Under the pieces are notes generated by a model. The model was not told the origin of the DNA, searched no databases, and worked only from the letters and a program-made list of their open reading frames with translations. From J054 sp965223095 (GTDB taxonomy: Bacteria > Pseudomonadota > Gammaproteobacteria > Steroidobacterales > GCA-2729495), in NCBI GenBank assembly GCA_965223095.1, contig OZ244979.1, positions 2,728,001 to 2,792,000 of the forward strand: a DNA stretch of 64,000 nt, given 5' to 3'. Positions 8,438 to 17,674 of the stretch are shown here, one piece after another (the first letter of the stretch is position 1; each line of letters starts with the position of its first letter). The translations under genes and the position numbers were made by a program.

Positions 8438-9649
8438 GTGACCGCTCTCCATCAGGATGGCGAAGCTTATACGCCGATTAAACTGCTGAGCTTAGCCAGC
8501 GCCCTATCCCCGTTTGGCATGGTGGTGCTGGTGCCCACGCTGAGTGAACTTGCACGCCTGTTCGACGTTGGCTTTGGCTCGGCTCAATTTCTCGTCTCGG
8601 CCTACCTGTTCGGTTTGGGTGCCGCTCAACCCTTTAGCGGGTTTCTTTGTGACCGGCTTGGCCGGCGGCCCGTTCTGCTCGGGGGATTTGCGGTCTTTGT
8701 GCTAACCAGCCTGGGTTGCGCCCTCGCCGAGGAATTTTGGGTGCTAGTACTGCTGCGTTTTCTGCAAGCAGCCGGCGTTAGCGTCGGGACCGTGGCCACG
8801 CGCGCCATCGTCCGTGACACCCACGACGAAGCCGGCACCGCCAGAGCCATGGCCACCATTGCAGCCGCCATGGGCATCGCCCCCGTCATCGCGCCGATCA
8901 TCGGTGGTTTGGTGAGCGAAATGGCTGGGCCCCTCGCGGTCTTTTACCTCAGCGCCATTTTCGGCGCCATCATTTGGATTTGCGTGCGGAGTCAACTGCG
9001 GGAAACCAGACCACCGGGCACAGCAGACAGGTCACATGAAAGTAACTGGCGAGGAGACTATGCCGAGCTGCTGCGCTCGCGCGTGTTTATGGGCTATACC
9101 TTGATGTTCGGTTTCGTTCAGGGCGGCTTCTTTTGCTTTCTGGCCGTGGGTGCCGCGGTGTTCGAACGCGACTTGGGTATGGGGCCCCGCGCCTTTGGCC
9201 TAGTTTGGGGGCTGATGGCCGCCGCCTATGTCGTCGGCGCCAGCATAGCCGGCCCCCTAACCTCACGCCATGGCATGCAGAAGGTGATTGTTCTCGGCAT
9301 GGTGGTGACACTACTTGCTGGTTGGGGCCTGCTACTGGCCATCGCGATTTTTGGCGTGAGCTTCATCAGCCTCGTCCCGCTGCTCGCTTTACTCACCGCC
9401 GGCAGCGGCTTGGTCATTCCCGGCTCCATGGCCGGCGCGGTCAGCTATCGACCGGAAATTGCCGGCACCAGTTCGGGACTCTCTAGCGCCCTGGGCCTGA
9501 TGTTCAGTGGCGGATTCAGTATCTGGTCCGGGCTACTCTACAGTGGCAATTTTCTACCCGTCGCTGGCTTAATGGCGCTCACGGCAACGCTCACGGCCAT
9601 CACGGGCATCATGGTGCGAAAAGCACCACCGATTCACAGCCGACAATAA
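8438..9649 (+). CDS. MFS drug-efflux-like transporter (Bcr/CflA branch)
   Basis: A 403-residue, twelve-helix inner-membrane protein starting at GTG 8438. The loop 2-3 motif is GFLCDRLGRRPVLLGG. The helix-4 RFLQAAGVS and helix-5 segment MGIAPVIAPIIGG carry the proline/glycine pattern of proton-driven drug:H+ antiporters of the Bcr/CflA family. It follows etfA by 21 bases in the same direction. The functional link to ETF is unclear, and read-through transcription is likely. Confidence 0.8.
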   Translation: MTALHQDGEAYTPIKLLSLASALSPFGMVVLVPTLSELARLFDVGFGSAQFLVSAYLFGLGAAQPFSGFLCDRLGRRPVLLGGFAVFVLTSLGCALAEEFWVLVLLRFLQAAGVSVGTVATRAIVRDTHDEAGTARAMATIAAAMGIAPVIAPIIGGLVSEMAGPLAVFYLSAIFGAIIWICVRSQLRETRPPGTADRSHESNWRGDYAELLRSRVFMGYTLMFGFVQGGFFCFLAVGAAVFERDLGMGPRAFGLVWGLMAAAYVVGASIAGPLTSRHGMQKVIVLGMVVTLLAGWGLLLAIAIFGVSFISLVPLLALLTAGSGLVIPGSMAGAVSYRPEIAGTSSGLSSALGLMFSGGFSIWSGLLYSGNFLPVAGLMALTATLTAITGIMVRKAPPIHSRQ

Positions 9650-9711
9650 AAATGTGTGACCGCCATCGAGTCGCGTCTGCCCTAAACGCCTTGCGCTAGG
9701 TAAGCAACCCC

Positions 9712-10194
9712 TTACAAGCCAGCCAACACTGCATCGGCCGCACTGACCTTAAATTCACCCGGTGCTTCCACGTGCAATTGCGACACGACACCATCATCGA
9801 CGACGATGGCAAAACGTTGACTGCGCTTACCCATACCAAAGCCACTGGCATCGAGCTCCAAACCCAGCGCGTCGGTGTAGCTGGCATTGCCGTCGGCCAG
9901 CATGAGCACGTCATCACCCGCACCCTTGTCATTGCCCCAGGCATCCATGACGAACAAATCATTCACCGACATGCAGGCAATGGTGTCCACACCCTTGGCC
10001 TTCAGCGCAGCCGCTTGATCAATGTAACCGGGCAGATGACTCATGGAGCAAGTTGGTGTAAAGGCGCCGGGCACGGCGAACAACACGACTTTCTTGCCCG
10101 CGAACAGCTCTTCGGTGGACAAACTGCCAGGTCCGTCACCGGTCATGATGCCGAAGCTACCTTCAGGCATACGCTCACCCACTTTGATCGTCAT
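9712..10194 (-). CDS. Peroxiredoxin, Prx5/AhpE-like
   Basis: A 160-residue thiol peroxidase that reduces H2O2 and alkyl hydroperoxides. The peroxidatic loop PGAFTPTCSMSHLPGY puts the active cysteine at about residue 49, with the conserved Pro and Thr of the PxxxTxxC motif. Another Cys lies in DTIACMSVND. The length and the KRSQRFAIVVDDGVV segment fit the Prx5 subfamily, which is usually reduced by glutaredoxin or thioredoxin. It is monocistronic, convergent with the MFS gene and has an AGGAG-like box just upstream of the ATG at 10194. Confidence 0.9.
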   Translation of the reverse strand: MTIKVGERMPEGSFGIMTGDGPGSLSTEELFAGKKVVLFAVPGAFTPTCSMSHLPGYIDQAAALKAKGVDTIACMSVNDLFVMDAWGNDKGAGDDVLMLADGNASYTDALGLELDASGFGMGKRSQRFAIVVDDGVVSQLHVEAPGEFKVSAADAVLAGL

Positions 10195-10310
10195 TTCGCT
10201 CTCCTGAAATTTTAATTTCTTACTTGTTCTCAGCCAGGCGCTGGAGAATTCAGACCAGCCAGCCGAAGCTCATTGTACAGATTCATCGCTGCTCCGGGCA
10301 GCCGTGAGAC

Positions 10311-11573
10311 CTAAGCGCCCAGCAGAAACAAAGACAATGGCGGCCAGAACGACACGACGACCAGGCCCGTCAGCATCAACGCCAAGAACGGTAACACTGC
10401 TTTGCAGATGGTCCAAAAATCTTCGCGAAAGGCCGTCATAGCGACAATGAGATTGAGACCCAGCGGCGGTGTTAGGTAGCCGATTTCCAGATTGACCACC
10501 ATGATGATGCCGAAATGTACCGGGTCGATGCCCTGGGCAACGGCCAGGGGCTGCAGCATGGGCGATAGAATTAGGATTGCTGAACCAATATCCATGACAC
10601 AGCCCAGCACGAGCAAAAAAACGTTAATCCCCAATAACAAAGCTGTGGGGTTATCCAGGCGCGCACTCAACGCGGTGACTAGCATTTCCGGCACTTGCTC
10701 ATAGGTTAAGAGCACGTTCAAGCTCAAAGCGATCATCAGCACCGGAAACAGAGAACCCAGTAGCTTGGTAGTCTGGCCCACGACATCGTATAGCCCAGAG
10801 AAATTCATCTCCCGATAAATCACCATCTCCACCAACATGGCGTAAACCACCGCCACGGCGGCCGACTCGGTGGCGGTGAAATAGCCGCTGTAGATGCCGC
10901 CGAGGATTAAGACCGGCATCAGCAGTGCCCAGATACCTTCGCGCAAGGCTGCCCAAACTTCAGTGCGGTCGAAGTGGTCCGCGCGAAACTGGCGGTTGGC
11001 GATCATGGCGTAGCCCACCATCAAACTGGTGAGTAACAAAGCGGGTCCGATACCCGCGATGAACAAGTCGGCGATGGAGGTCTGCGTCATCACCCCATAG
11101 AGAATTAGCGGAATGCTCGGCGGCACGATGATCCCTAGGGTGCCGGCAGCGCACAGCGCGCCCAATGAGAAACTTCTTGAGTAGCCGGCATCACGCAATG
11201 CGGGATACATCACCGTGCCAACAGCCAACAAAGTCACGGTACCCGACCCGGAAACGGCGGCAAAAATCGCGCAGGACAGCACCGTGGCAATGGCCAAGCC
11301 GCCGGGAACCGGCGCACTCACGGCGCGCATTAAGCGAATCAAGCGTTGCGCCATGACACCTTGAGACATGATGTTGCCGGCTAAGATATACAGCGGAATC
11401 GACAGCAACAATTCCTTGTTAACCGCATCCCAAGCATCCACGACGATGTTGGCCACCACCGCGTCGCCCCAGAAGATATATGCGTAGGCGGTGGCGACGC
11501 CCAACATCACCAATAAATTCTGTCTCAGCAACAACAAGCCGATCAGCAGCAGAATCAGTCCCAGCGCCGCCAT
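10311..11573 (-). CDS. dctM: TRAP transporter large membrane subunit (DctM family)
   Basis: A 420-residue large permease of a tripartite ATP-independent periplasmic transporter, with about twelve hydrophobic helices. Family marks are SIPLYILAGNIMSQGVMAQRLI near residue 55, GSGTVTLLAVGTVMYPAL near residue 110, IVPPSIPLILYG and the C-terminal VNLEIGYLTPPLGLNL block. The ATG at 11573 gives a normal family N-terminus; a longer frame from 11714 would overlap dctQ deeply and has no similarity. It starts 2 bases beyond the dctQ stop, so the two are translationally coupled. The substrate is likely a carboxylate (family). Confidence 0.9.
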   Translation of the reverse strand: MAALGLILLLIGLLLLRQNLLVMLGVATAYAYIFWGDAVVANIVVDAWDAVNKELLLSIPLYILAGNIMSQGVMAQRLIRLMRAVSAPVPGGLAIATVLSCAIFAAVSGSGTVTLLAVGTVMYPALRDAGYSRSFSLGALCAAGTLGIIVPPSIPLILYGVMTQTSIADLFIAGIGPALLLTSLMVGYAMIANRQFRADHFDRTEVWAALREGIWALLMPVLILGGIYSGYFTATESAAVAVVYAMLVEMVIYREMNFSGLYDVVGQTTKLLGSLFPVLMIALSLNVLLTYEQVPEMLVTALSARLDNPTALLLGINVFLLVLGCVMDIGSAILILSPMLQPLAVAQGIDPVHFGIIMVVNLEIGYLTPPLGLNLIVAMTAFREDFWTICKAVLPFLALMLTGLVVVSFWPPLSLFLLGA

Positions 11574-11575
11574 AC

Positions 11576-12115
11576 TCAGCCCACCATCGAATCGTCGGCG
11601 AAATCCGCAGCCGCACCGTCGGAACTGGGACGCAGGACGGGAAACAAGCCATACAAACAGTGGCGTATGGCCGCGAGGGTGAAGGCAATGGGCAAGGCCG
11701 CTTGCACCGGCCAAACCAGCGTGCGCAGCACCGCCGAGCGTTCTTGGAGACTATAGGTCTCGGCCACCACGCCCAGCGCAAGCCAAGCAAACGCGCCACA
11801 AAATGCCGCCATTAGAAATTCGCTGAGTTGATCAATCACCGGACTCCAGGCACGCGGCAACCAGCCGTCGGCGAATCGAGGCCGCAAATGCGCCGCATCC
11901 GCCGACGCCAGTCCAATGCCGAACATCACGACAAACACGTTCGCGTAAACCCCGGCCTGACGCGCCCAGTGAATACCGGTGCCCACGAACTCGCGGCTCA
12001 CGACGTCGGCAAAGACCACGGCAATGACGACCATAAACGCCAGGAAGGTCAAGCCGCGTTCGAAACGACCACAAGCCCGCAGCCAGGCTTGCGCTGCGCC
12101 GCGCAGCTTAGACAT
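11576..12115 (-). CDS. dctQ: TRAP transporter small membrane subunit (DctQ family)
   Basis: A 179-residue protein with four hydrophobic helices. The segment FMVVIAVVFADVVSREFVGTGIHWARQAGVYA, spread over helices 1-2, is typical of DctQ, the small partner that holds DctM. Start ATG 12115. It precedes dctM and follows the MFS gene (12160-13440) by 44 AT-rich bases containing a 16-base palindrome. The cognate binding protein is probably the lipoprotein at 14100-15179 on the other strand. Confidence 0.85.
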   Translation of the reverse strand: MSKLRGAAQAWLRACGRFERGLTFLAFMVVIAVVFADVVSREFVGTGIHWARQAGVYANVFVVMFGIGLASADAAHLRPRFADGWLPRAWSPVIDQLSEFLMAAFCGAFAWLALGVVAETYSLQERSAVLRTLVWPVQAALPIAFTLAAIRHCLYGLFPVLRPSSDGAAADFADDSMVG

Positions 12116-12137
12116 GGCGGACTCTTTTTTTATTAAC

Positions 12138-12153
12138 TACTTTAATTAAAGTA
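12138..12153. promoter_or_regulatory. Perfect 16-base AT-rich palindrome upstream of dctQ
   Basis: TACTTTAATTAAAGTA reads the same on both strands and lies 22 bases upstream of the dctQ start, in a strongly AT-rich patch inside GC-rich DNA. It could be an operator or part of a promoter for dctQM. It could also be chance within AT-rich sequence. No regulator is assigned. Confidence 0.35.
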
Positions 12154-12159
12154 TACAAA

Positions 12160-13440
12160 TTATTGTTTTATATTGCTTATTTCTACAATTTTTGGAATAA
12201 AAACGCTGATGGCCACGGCCGATAGAACTTGGGTCACGCCGACGGCGGCAAAAACCGGCACATAGCCATAAGCATCAATCACCAAGCCCACAACGAAATT
12301 GAAACACATACCACCCAGGGCACCCACGGCCCCAAACCAACCCCAAGTCGTGGCCACGTGACTCGCTGGATAGATATCAGCCGGCAGCGCAAACAGATTA
12401 GCGGCTTTGCCTTGAATCGCAAAAAGTGCCAGCCCAATGAGCGCAATGGCCGCGTAGGGCGAGTCTACGCCTACCGCCGGCAGGGTCATCAAAACCAACA
12501 AGGCGCCGGCCCAAATCAGCAATTTGCGCGAGCGATCAAGACTCATACCGCCGGCGATTAAGCGGCGGCCCAACCAGCCGCCGCTTAAGGAGCCCAGATC
12601 CGCGGCCAAGAATGGAATCCACGCGAATAGCGCGATTTGTTTGATGTCGAAGCCACGTGCCTGCGACAAGTACAGCGGCAGCCAAGAAATATAGAAATAA
12701 AACGCGCCATCATTAAAGAAACGACTCAGCAGCATACCCAACATGGGACGCTGGAATAGAATCGTTGATGTGTCCAGGTCCGGGGCCGTTTCACCAGCTT
12801 GCTCCGCAGCCTTGGCCGCAAGAATTAGCGCTCTTTCGTCTGCCGCCACCGCCGGATGCTGCTCGGGCGAATGATAGTAGCGCTGCCAAAACCACAGCCA
12901 GGCAAATCCGGCCACGCCCGGCACGATGAATGCCCATTGCCAGCCGAAGCTCAAAATCAGCCAGCCGAGCAAGGGCGGCGCCAGTACCGCGCCCAAACCC
13001 GGCCCCACAAAAACGATACCGACCGCCATGGACCGCTCAGATTTCGGAAACCACTCTGCCACCGCTTTCAGGGCCGCCGGAAAATTCGCGGCTTCGGTGA
13101 ATCCCAGCAGTGAACGCAGCACCAAAAAACTCAGAAAACCGCGACCCGCCGCACAGAGAATCCCAGCGATACTCCAGGCGACAACAGCCATACTGAAGGC
13201 CCGCTTACTGCCCACGCGGTCGATGACCGGTCCCAATACAATGTGACCAATGGCATAGGCGAACAAGAAGGCGGACACGATGAAACCAAATTCAGCATTG
13301 CTAAGCTCAAATAGCTCGGTAATCACCGGGCCCGCCACCGCGAAGGCCTGCCGGTCGATATAGTTAATCGTGGTGATCAAACAAAGCAGGATGGCCATTT
13401 GCCAACGAACTGCGATGAGCCGGCTTAGCACGGGCGACAT
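12160..13440 (-). CDS. MFS transporter, anion:cation symporter-like (hexuronate/sugar-acid type)
   Basis: A 426-residue twelve-helix carrier. TTINYIDRQAFAVAGPVI at helix 1 and the loop motif GPVIDRVGSKRAF fit the ACS family, whose members import hexuronates, galactarate or phthalate. AANFPAALKAVAEWFPKSERSMAVGI is the family helix 4-5 block. The ATG at 13440 was chosen; a TTG 9 bases upstream is possible. It sits between the AhpD-like gene and dctQM, so the four genes may form one minus-strand unit for uptake of an organic acid. Its last codons are AT-rich, unlike the rest of the gene. Confidence 0.8.
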   Translation of the reverse strand: MSPVLSRLIAVRWQMAILLCLITTINYIDRQAFAVAGPVITELFELSNAEFGFIVSAFLFAYAIGHIVLGPVIDRVGSKRAFSMAVVAWSIAGILCAAGRGFLSFLVLRSLLGFTEAANFPAALKAVAEWFPKSERSMAVGIVFVGPGLGAVLAPPLLGWLILSFGWQWAFIVPGVAGFAWLWFWQRYYHSPEQHPAVAADERALILAAKAAEQAGETAPDLDTSTILFQRPMLGMLLSRFFNDGAFYFYISWLPLYLSQARGFDIKQIALFAWIPFLAADLGSLSGGWLGRRLIAGGMSLDRSRKLLIWAGALLVLMTLPAVGVDSPYAAIALIGLALFAIQGKAANLFALPADIYPASHVATTWGWFGAVGALGGMCFNFVVGLVIDAYGYVPVFAAVGVTQVLSAVAISVFIPKIVEISNIKQ

Positions 13441-13491
13441 AACTCCCAATGCAAGGCGAGCGAACGTCCTTGTAGCCTTGCGGTGAACGCT

Positions 13492-14085
13492 CTAGGGTGC
13501 ATGCGAACCCGCGGTCCAGCCGGTATTCGCCAAAGCCTGTTCGGCATGCGCTAAGGGCGCCGACTCCAGGGTGGTTGCCAAGCTAGCATTCCAGCGGTTC
13601 AAGAAACCGAAGAGGCCAATTACGCCCGCAAGTTCCAATATTTGCTGATCATCAAAGAACTTTTTTAGGTCGGCAAACTCCGCGTCGCTCACCGCGCTGG
13701 GGGACTGACCGGCACCGCGCGCATAACGCAGGGCGGCGCGCTCGGCTTCGGTGAAAGCGGTACTCGTTTCGAACGCCCAAATCTCGGCCTGCTTTTCCGG
13801 CGCTACATCGTCCTGTTGCAAGCCAAAAGCGGTGTGCGCAACGCAATACTGGCAACCGCCGGCGGCACTGGTAATCAACGCCACCAGTCGCTTGAGTTCC
13901 ATTGAAACCCGTCCCGGCGTGAATACCACGCCCACCAAACCCATCATGGCTTGCAGCAACTCCGGCCAGCGGGCCATGATGAGCACATCGTTCGGCGTAA
14001 AGCCCATGCTTTGTTCCGCATACTGAAGAATGGCCTGCATGGATTCGGGCAAGTCCTGGGGGGCTTGTGGTTCTAGCCGCGACAT
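13492..14085 (-). CDS. AhpD-like / carboxymuconolactone decarboxylase-family protein
   Basis: A 197-residue all-helical protein of the AhpD-like superfamily. The CxxCxxH motif CQYCVAH (Cys78, Cys81, His84) in a GGCQYCVAHTAFG context is the disulfide-active site seen in peroxidase-related enzymes of this family. AhpD proteins act as peroxidases or alkylhydroperoxidase partners. Start ATG 14085, with the divergent binding-protein gene starting 15 bases away. The physiological substrate is unknown. Confidence 0.8.
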   Translation of the reverse strand: MSRLEPQAPQDLPESMQAILQYAEQSMGFTPNDVLIMARWPELLQAMMGLVGVVFTPGRVSMELKRLVALITSAAGGCQYCVAHTAFGLQQDDVAPEKQAEIWAFETSTAFTEAERAALRYARGAGQSPSAVSDAEFADLKKFFDDQQILELAGVIGLFGFLNRWNASLATTLESAPLAHAEQALANTGWTAGSHAP

Positions 14086-14099
14086 TGAGGAGTCTCCTA

Positions 14100-15179
14100 G
14101 TGAAATTTGGCTTTGCGAAGATTCAATCTAAACAACTGCCGTGGCGATGCCAAGCGAGACATATAACACGGGCGACGCTGGCGTGGCTGGCAATCTTATT
14201 TTCTGCCTGCGCGCCATCGACGGACCAGAGTAGCGAAATCGTCCGCGTGGGCTCTCTATCGGCACCCGGCACGCCTTGGCATGACGAATGGTTGCGCTTT
14301 CAGCAGACGTTTGCAGCAAAGCCGGACAACGGCCTAAGTCTCAATATGTTTATTTCGGGACAACTCGGCAGCGAAGAAACCGTGGTATCGAATCTGCGGC
14401 GCGGCCGGGTGCAAATCGGCGGTTTTTCGCTGCATGGATTAGCCTCCGTGGTGCCAGAACTCAGCGTACTACTCAGCCCCTACTTATTTGAGTCGCGCGC
14501 GGAAGTTGATTTCATCATGGATAACTACCTCACCGAGATTTTTACTCGCTTGTTTGCAGAGCAAGGTATTGCGCTATTGCGGTGGAGTGAGGTGGGTTGG
14601 AACCATGTCTTCTGTCGTGAACCGCTGGTCACGCCCGCAGACATCGCCGGCCGTAAAATACGCGCATCCAGCGCCATTGGGCCCCAAGAATTCGCGCGTC
14701 GGGTGGGTGCAGACAATGTGCCGGTGAACTACGCCGAGTTGATCACGGCCCTGCAAACCGGTTTGCTCGACTGTGGACAAGGGGGCATTGGTTTATATGC
14801 ACTAGGTGGCGCCGCGCAAGAAGCGCCTCATTTAACCTTGACCTACCACATCTTCGACACCGGCCTGGTCGTTGCCAACAAAATCTGGCTTGATGGCCTG
14901 AGCGATACACAGCGCACTGCAATCTTAAGCAGCCTAGAACCCGCCGACCAGGGGCGTATCAAGTTGCGCCAGGCATTGGCCGAAATTCAGTCCGTCAAAC
15001 TTGGTGAACTGGGCGTGAGTGTGCGGGAACTAACGCCAGCGCAACTCACGCTATGGAAAACCGCCGCCGCGGGTAGCAGCAGCGCTGTGGTGGAAAAAAC
15101 GGGTGGCCGGGCAGCCGAAGTCTTCGAACTGATTCAGGCCGGCAAAAGCGCCTTCATCCAGCAGCAGCAAACGAATTAG
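14100..15179 (+). CDS. dctP: TRAP transporter solute-binding lipoprotein (DctP family)
   Basis: A periplasmic binding protein of about 359 residues. The GTG at 14100 was chosen because a GAGGAG box lies 7 bases upstream and it gives a lipoprotein signal ending in the lipobox FSAC (Cys37). A longer frame from 14067 overlaps the divergent gene. Family marks are the FISGQLGSEETVVSNLRRGRVQIGG pattern (seen in two parts), GWNHVFC, PADIAGRKIRASSA with the arginine that usually binds carboxylate, and NYAELITALQTGLLDC. It is probably the partner of dctQM at 10.3-12.1 kb, although MFS and AhpD-like genes lie between. Confidence 0.85.
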   Translation: MKFGFAKIQSKQLPWRCQARHITRATLAWLAILFSACAPSTDQSSEIVRVGSLSAPGTPWHDEWLRFQQTFAAKPDNGLSLNMFISGQLGSEETVVSNLRRGRVQIGGFSLHGLASVVPELSVLLSPYLFESRAEVDFIMDNYLTEIFTRLFAEQGIALLRWSEVGWNHVFCREPLVTPADIAGRKIRASSAIGPQEFARRVGADNVPVNYAELITALQTGLLDCGQGGIGLYALGGAAQEAPHLTLTYHIFDTGLVVANKIWLDGLSDTQRTAILSSLEPADQGRIKLRQALAEIQSVKLGELGVSVRELTPAQLTLWKTAAAGSSSAVVEKTGGRAAEVFELIQAGKSAFIQQQQTN

Positions 15180-15198
15180 TTTGCTCATCGCGACACTT

Positions 15199-15909
15199 TC
15201 AATAGGGCAATTCTTCACCGTTGTAGTCCAGTACGCGCCCTAGATGCTGCGGCGACAACTCAGCGATGACACTGCGAAGACCCTTAACGCTGGTAACACT
15301 ATCAATGTCCGCATCGCTGCCACCCATGTCCGTGCGCGCCCATCCAGGATGCACGGCCAGGGCTAAAATGCCGCGCGGCAGGAGATCGATACCCATGGAA
15401 TGCATCACCGCATTCACCGCGGCTTTACTAGCACGATACGCGTAAATTCCGCCCTGGGTGTTGAGTCCCATACAGCCCGCCATGCTGGTTAGCGTGATGA
15501 TCTTTTTTTGTTCGCTGCCCGCCACATGCTCAACGAAGGCCTGCGCCATCTTCATAGGACCCATGACGTTAATGCGAAAAGTGTGCGCCCAATCATCAAA
15601 ATTAGATTGCCCAAACGCTTGCTCAGCCACACCACCCGACGCGAATCCAAGGCGCCCAAAACGACCGGCATTGTTGATCAGCACATCAATAGACTGACCC
15701 GCCAAGCTAGCGGCCAAAGCATCAATCTGCCCGTGGTCAGCAACGTCCAGCAAATGAGTGCTTAGCCCATAATCGGGCAACGCCAGCCGATTGAGTGGCT
15801 GACTCTCCGTGCGGCTGCAGGCGTAAACGCGCCAGCCATCCTTGAGATATTGGCGCGCGAACTCCAAGCCGAGCCCGCGATTAGCACCGGTGATCAATAC
15901 GCTGGGCAT
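15199..15909 (-). CDS. Short-chain dehydrogenase/reductase
   Basis: A 236-residue NAD(P)-dependent SDR. The nucleotide-binding motif TGANRGLGLEFA is at residues 7-18, the NNAG motif is in INNAGRFG near residue 88, and the catalytic YxxxK is in YRASK near residue 160, with a Ser upstream in ITLTSMAG. The short length and VHPGWARTDMGG resemble the C-signal/CsgA-like branch. It is a close relative of the SDR at 17675-18385, with an aldehyde dehydrogenase between the two. The substrate is unknown; an alcohol/aldehyde interconversion is plausible. Confidence 0.85.
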   Translation of the reverse strand: MPSVLITGANRGLGLEFARQYLKDGWRVYACSRTESQPLNRLALPDYGLSTHLLDVADHGQIDALAASLAGQSIDVLINNAGRFGRLGFASGGVAEQAFGQSNFDDWAHTFRINVMGPMKMAQAFVEHVAGSEQKKIITLTSMAGCMGLNTQGGIYAYRASKAAVNAVMHSMGIDLLPRGILALAVHPGWARTDMGGSDADIDSVTSVKGLRSVIAELSPQHLGRVLDYNGEELPY

Positions 15910-16084
15910 TTGGCCTCTCTCCCTGCTCTCATTTGGTACACAACACTATCCTAGCCCGAACACCCCAGGCGCACCGACCGGTTCGCTTCAGCTGACCGCA
16001 ACTCGAATTAAATGGCGGCTGTCTTGCTAGGGGTTGCTGGAGAACGCTATCCTGGCACTTCAGCGATCTGCCTAAGGAATCCCT

Positions 16085-17593
16085 ATGACAGCGGCCCCCG
16101 AGAATTTTGCGCCCAGCAAAGCAACCCGCGACTATCTATCCGGCGAGCATCTGTTGCTCATTGATGGCCAGCGTGTACCGGCGGCTTCGGGCGAACGCAT
16201 AGAAGTATTTGATCCGGCGACGGAAGAACTGGTTGCCACGGTCGCCAGCGCGGGCAGCGATGATGTCGATCAAGCCGTTGCCGCAGCACGCGGGGCCCTA
16301 AAGGGTGAGTGGTCGAAGATGACTTCCTATGAGCGAGCCCGCGTCATGTTTCGCTTTGCCGACGAGATTGAAGCGAACATGCCCCTAATCGCCGAAGTCG
16401 AGGTCTTGGAAAACGGTCTACCCAAGATGATTTCGGAATACACGGTCATGAAATTCGGAGGTGAATTCATGCGGTATTTCGCCGGTTGGGCCACAAAAAT
16501 TCACGGCCTGACCATTCCTGTGTCGCCGGCCGACGCCCGGAACGGTGAATCCCTCACCTATACCAAACGCGAACCCATCGGCGTGGTCGGTGCGATTATT
16601 CCCTGGAATGCACCATTGGCCATGGCAATCTTGAAACTTGCGCCGGCCCTGGCCGCCGGCTGCACCATCGTGCTAAAGCCCGCCGAGCTCACGCCCTTAA
16701 CCGCGCTGCTGCTGGGCGAATTGGCGCAGCAGGCCGGATTCCCCGATGGCGTGGTTAATGTGCTGCCCGGTTATGGCCATTCAGCCGGCGCGACGCTAGC
16801 CGAACATCCAGACGTGGATAAAATTTCTTTCACCGGGTCCACCGCCGTGGGCAAGAAAATCATCGAAGCCTCGGCCGGCAATCTAAAAAAGGTTACTTTG
16901 GAGCTGGGGGGTAAATCACCGTTTGTGGTTTTTCCCGATGCAGATCTTGAACGCGCGGTGCCAGGAGCGGTGCGGGGTGCGTTCTTCTTGCAAGGCCAAA
17001 ATTGCATGGCTTCCACACGCCTGTTCGTTCATGAAGACGTTTATGAGCCTTTGGTTGACGGTATCGCCCAAATGGCCGGCGGCATGCAACCCGGACCCGG
17101 TTTGAATCCCGCCTCCATGCTCGGTCCATTGATCTCCGGCGAACAGCGCGAACGGGTGATGGGCTATATCGACTCCGGCAAGCAGACTGAAGCAGAACTG
17201 CGCTGTGGCGGCGAAGCCTTACCGGGTAAGGGGTTCTTCGTACAGCCGACGGTGTTTGGTCGCACGAATATGGACATGAAAATCGCCCGCGAGGAGATTT
17301 TTGGTCCGGTCATGTGCGTCCAGGCCTTCGGCGATTCCGAATTGCAGGCCGTTGCCGATGAAGCCAACAAGTCCATCTACGGCCTATCCGGTAGCGTCTG
17401 GACCAAAGATATCTCCGTGGCCCACAAAATGGCCGGCCTCATCGACTCCGGACAAGTCAGTATCAACTGTCATGCGGCCGTTGATCCGGCCATTCCCTTC
17501 GGCGGCAACAAACAATCCGGTTGGGGCCGAGAATTTGGGCAAGAAGGCCTGGAGCCTTACCTGAAGACGAAAGCCACGACGGTACTTTTCTAA
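16085..17593 (+). CDS. NAD(P)-dependent aldehyde dehydrogenase
   Basis: A 502-residue ALDH superfamily enzyme that oxidises an aldehyde to an acid. Visible marks are IIPWNAPLAMAILKLAPALAAG near residue 175, FTGSTAVGKKI near residue 250, LELGGKSP with the general base Glu near residue 273, and QGQNCMASTR with the catalytic Cys at about residue 307, followed by EEIFGPVMCVQ. The length is typical. It lies between two minus-strand SDR genes, so they could act in sequence on an alcohol-aldehyde-acid route (inference). The start ATG 16085 has an AAGGAA box. Confidence 0.9.
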   Translation: MTAAPENFAPSKATRDYLSGEHLLLIDGQRVPAASGERIEVFDPATEELVATVASAGSDDVDQAVAAARGALKGEWSKMTSYERARVMFRFADEIEANMPLIAEVEVLENGLPKMISEYTVMKFGGEFMRYFAGWATKIHGLTIPVSPADARNGESLTYTKREPIGVVGAIIPWNAPLAMAILKLAPALAAGCTIVLKPAELTPLTALLLGELAQQAGFPDGVVNVLPGYGHSAGATLAEHPDVDKISFTGSTAVGKKIIEASAGNLKKVTLELGGKSPFVVFPDADLERAVPGAVRGAFFLQGQNCMASTRLFVHEDVYEPLVDGIAQMAGGMQPGPGLNPASMLGPLISGEQRERVMGYIDSGKQTEAELRCGGEALPGKGFFVQPTVFGRTNMDMKIAREEIFGPVMCVQAFGDSELQAVADEANKSIYGLSGSVWTKDISVAHKMAGLIDSGQVSINCHAAVDPAIPFGGNKQSGWGREFGQEGLEPYLKTKATTVLF

Positions 17594-17674
17594 CGGTACC
17601 AAGTACCCAAGCAGGCGCGTTACTTTTTAATCGCCCTGCCGGGCGAAATTTCGACTGGCGGGCCATCAAGCCGA

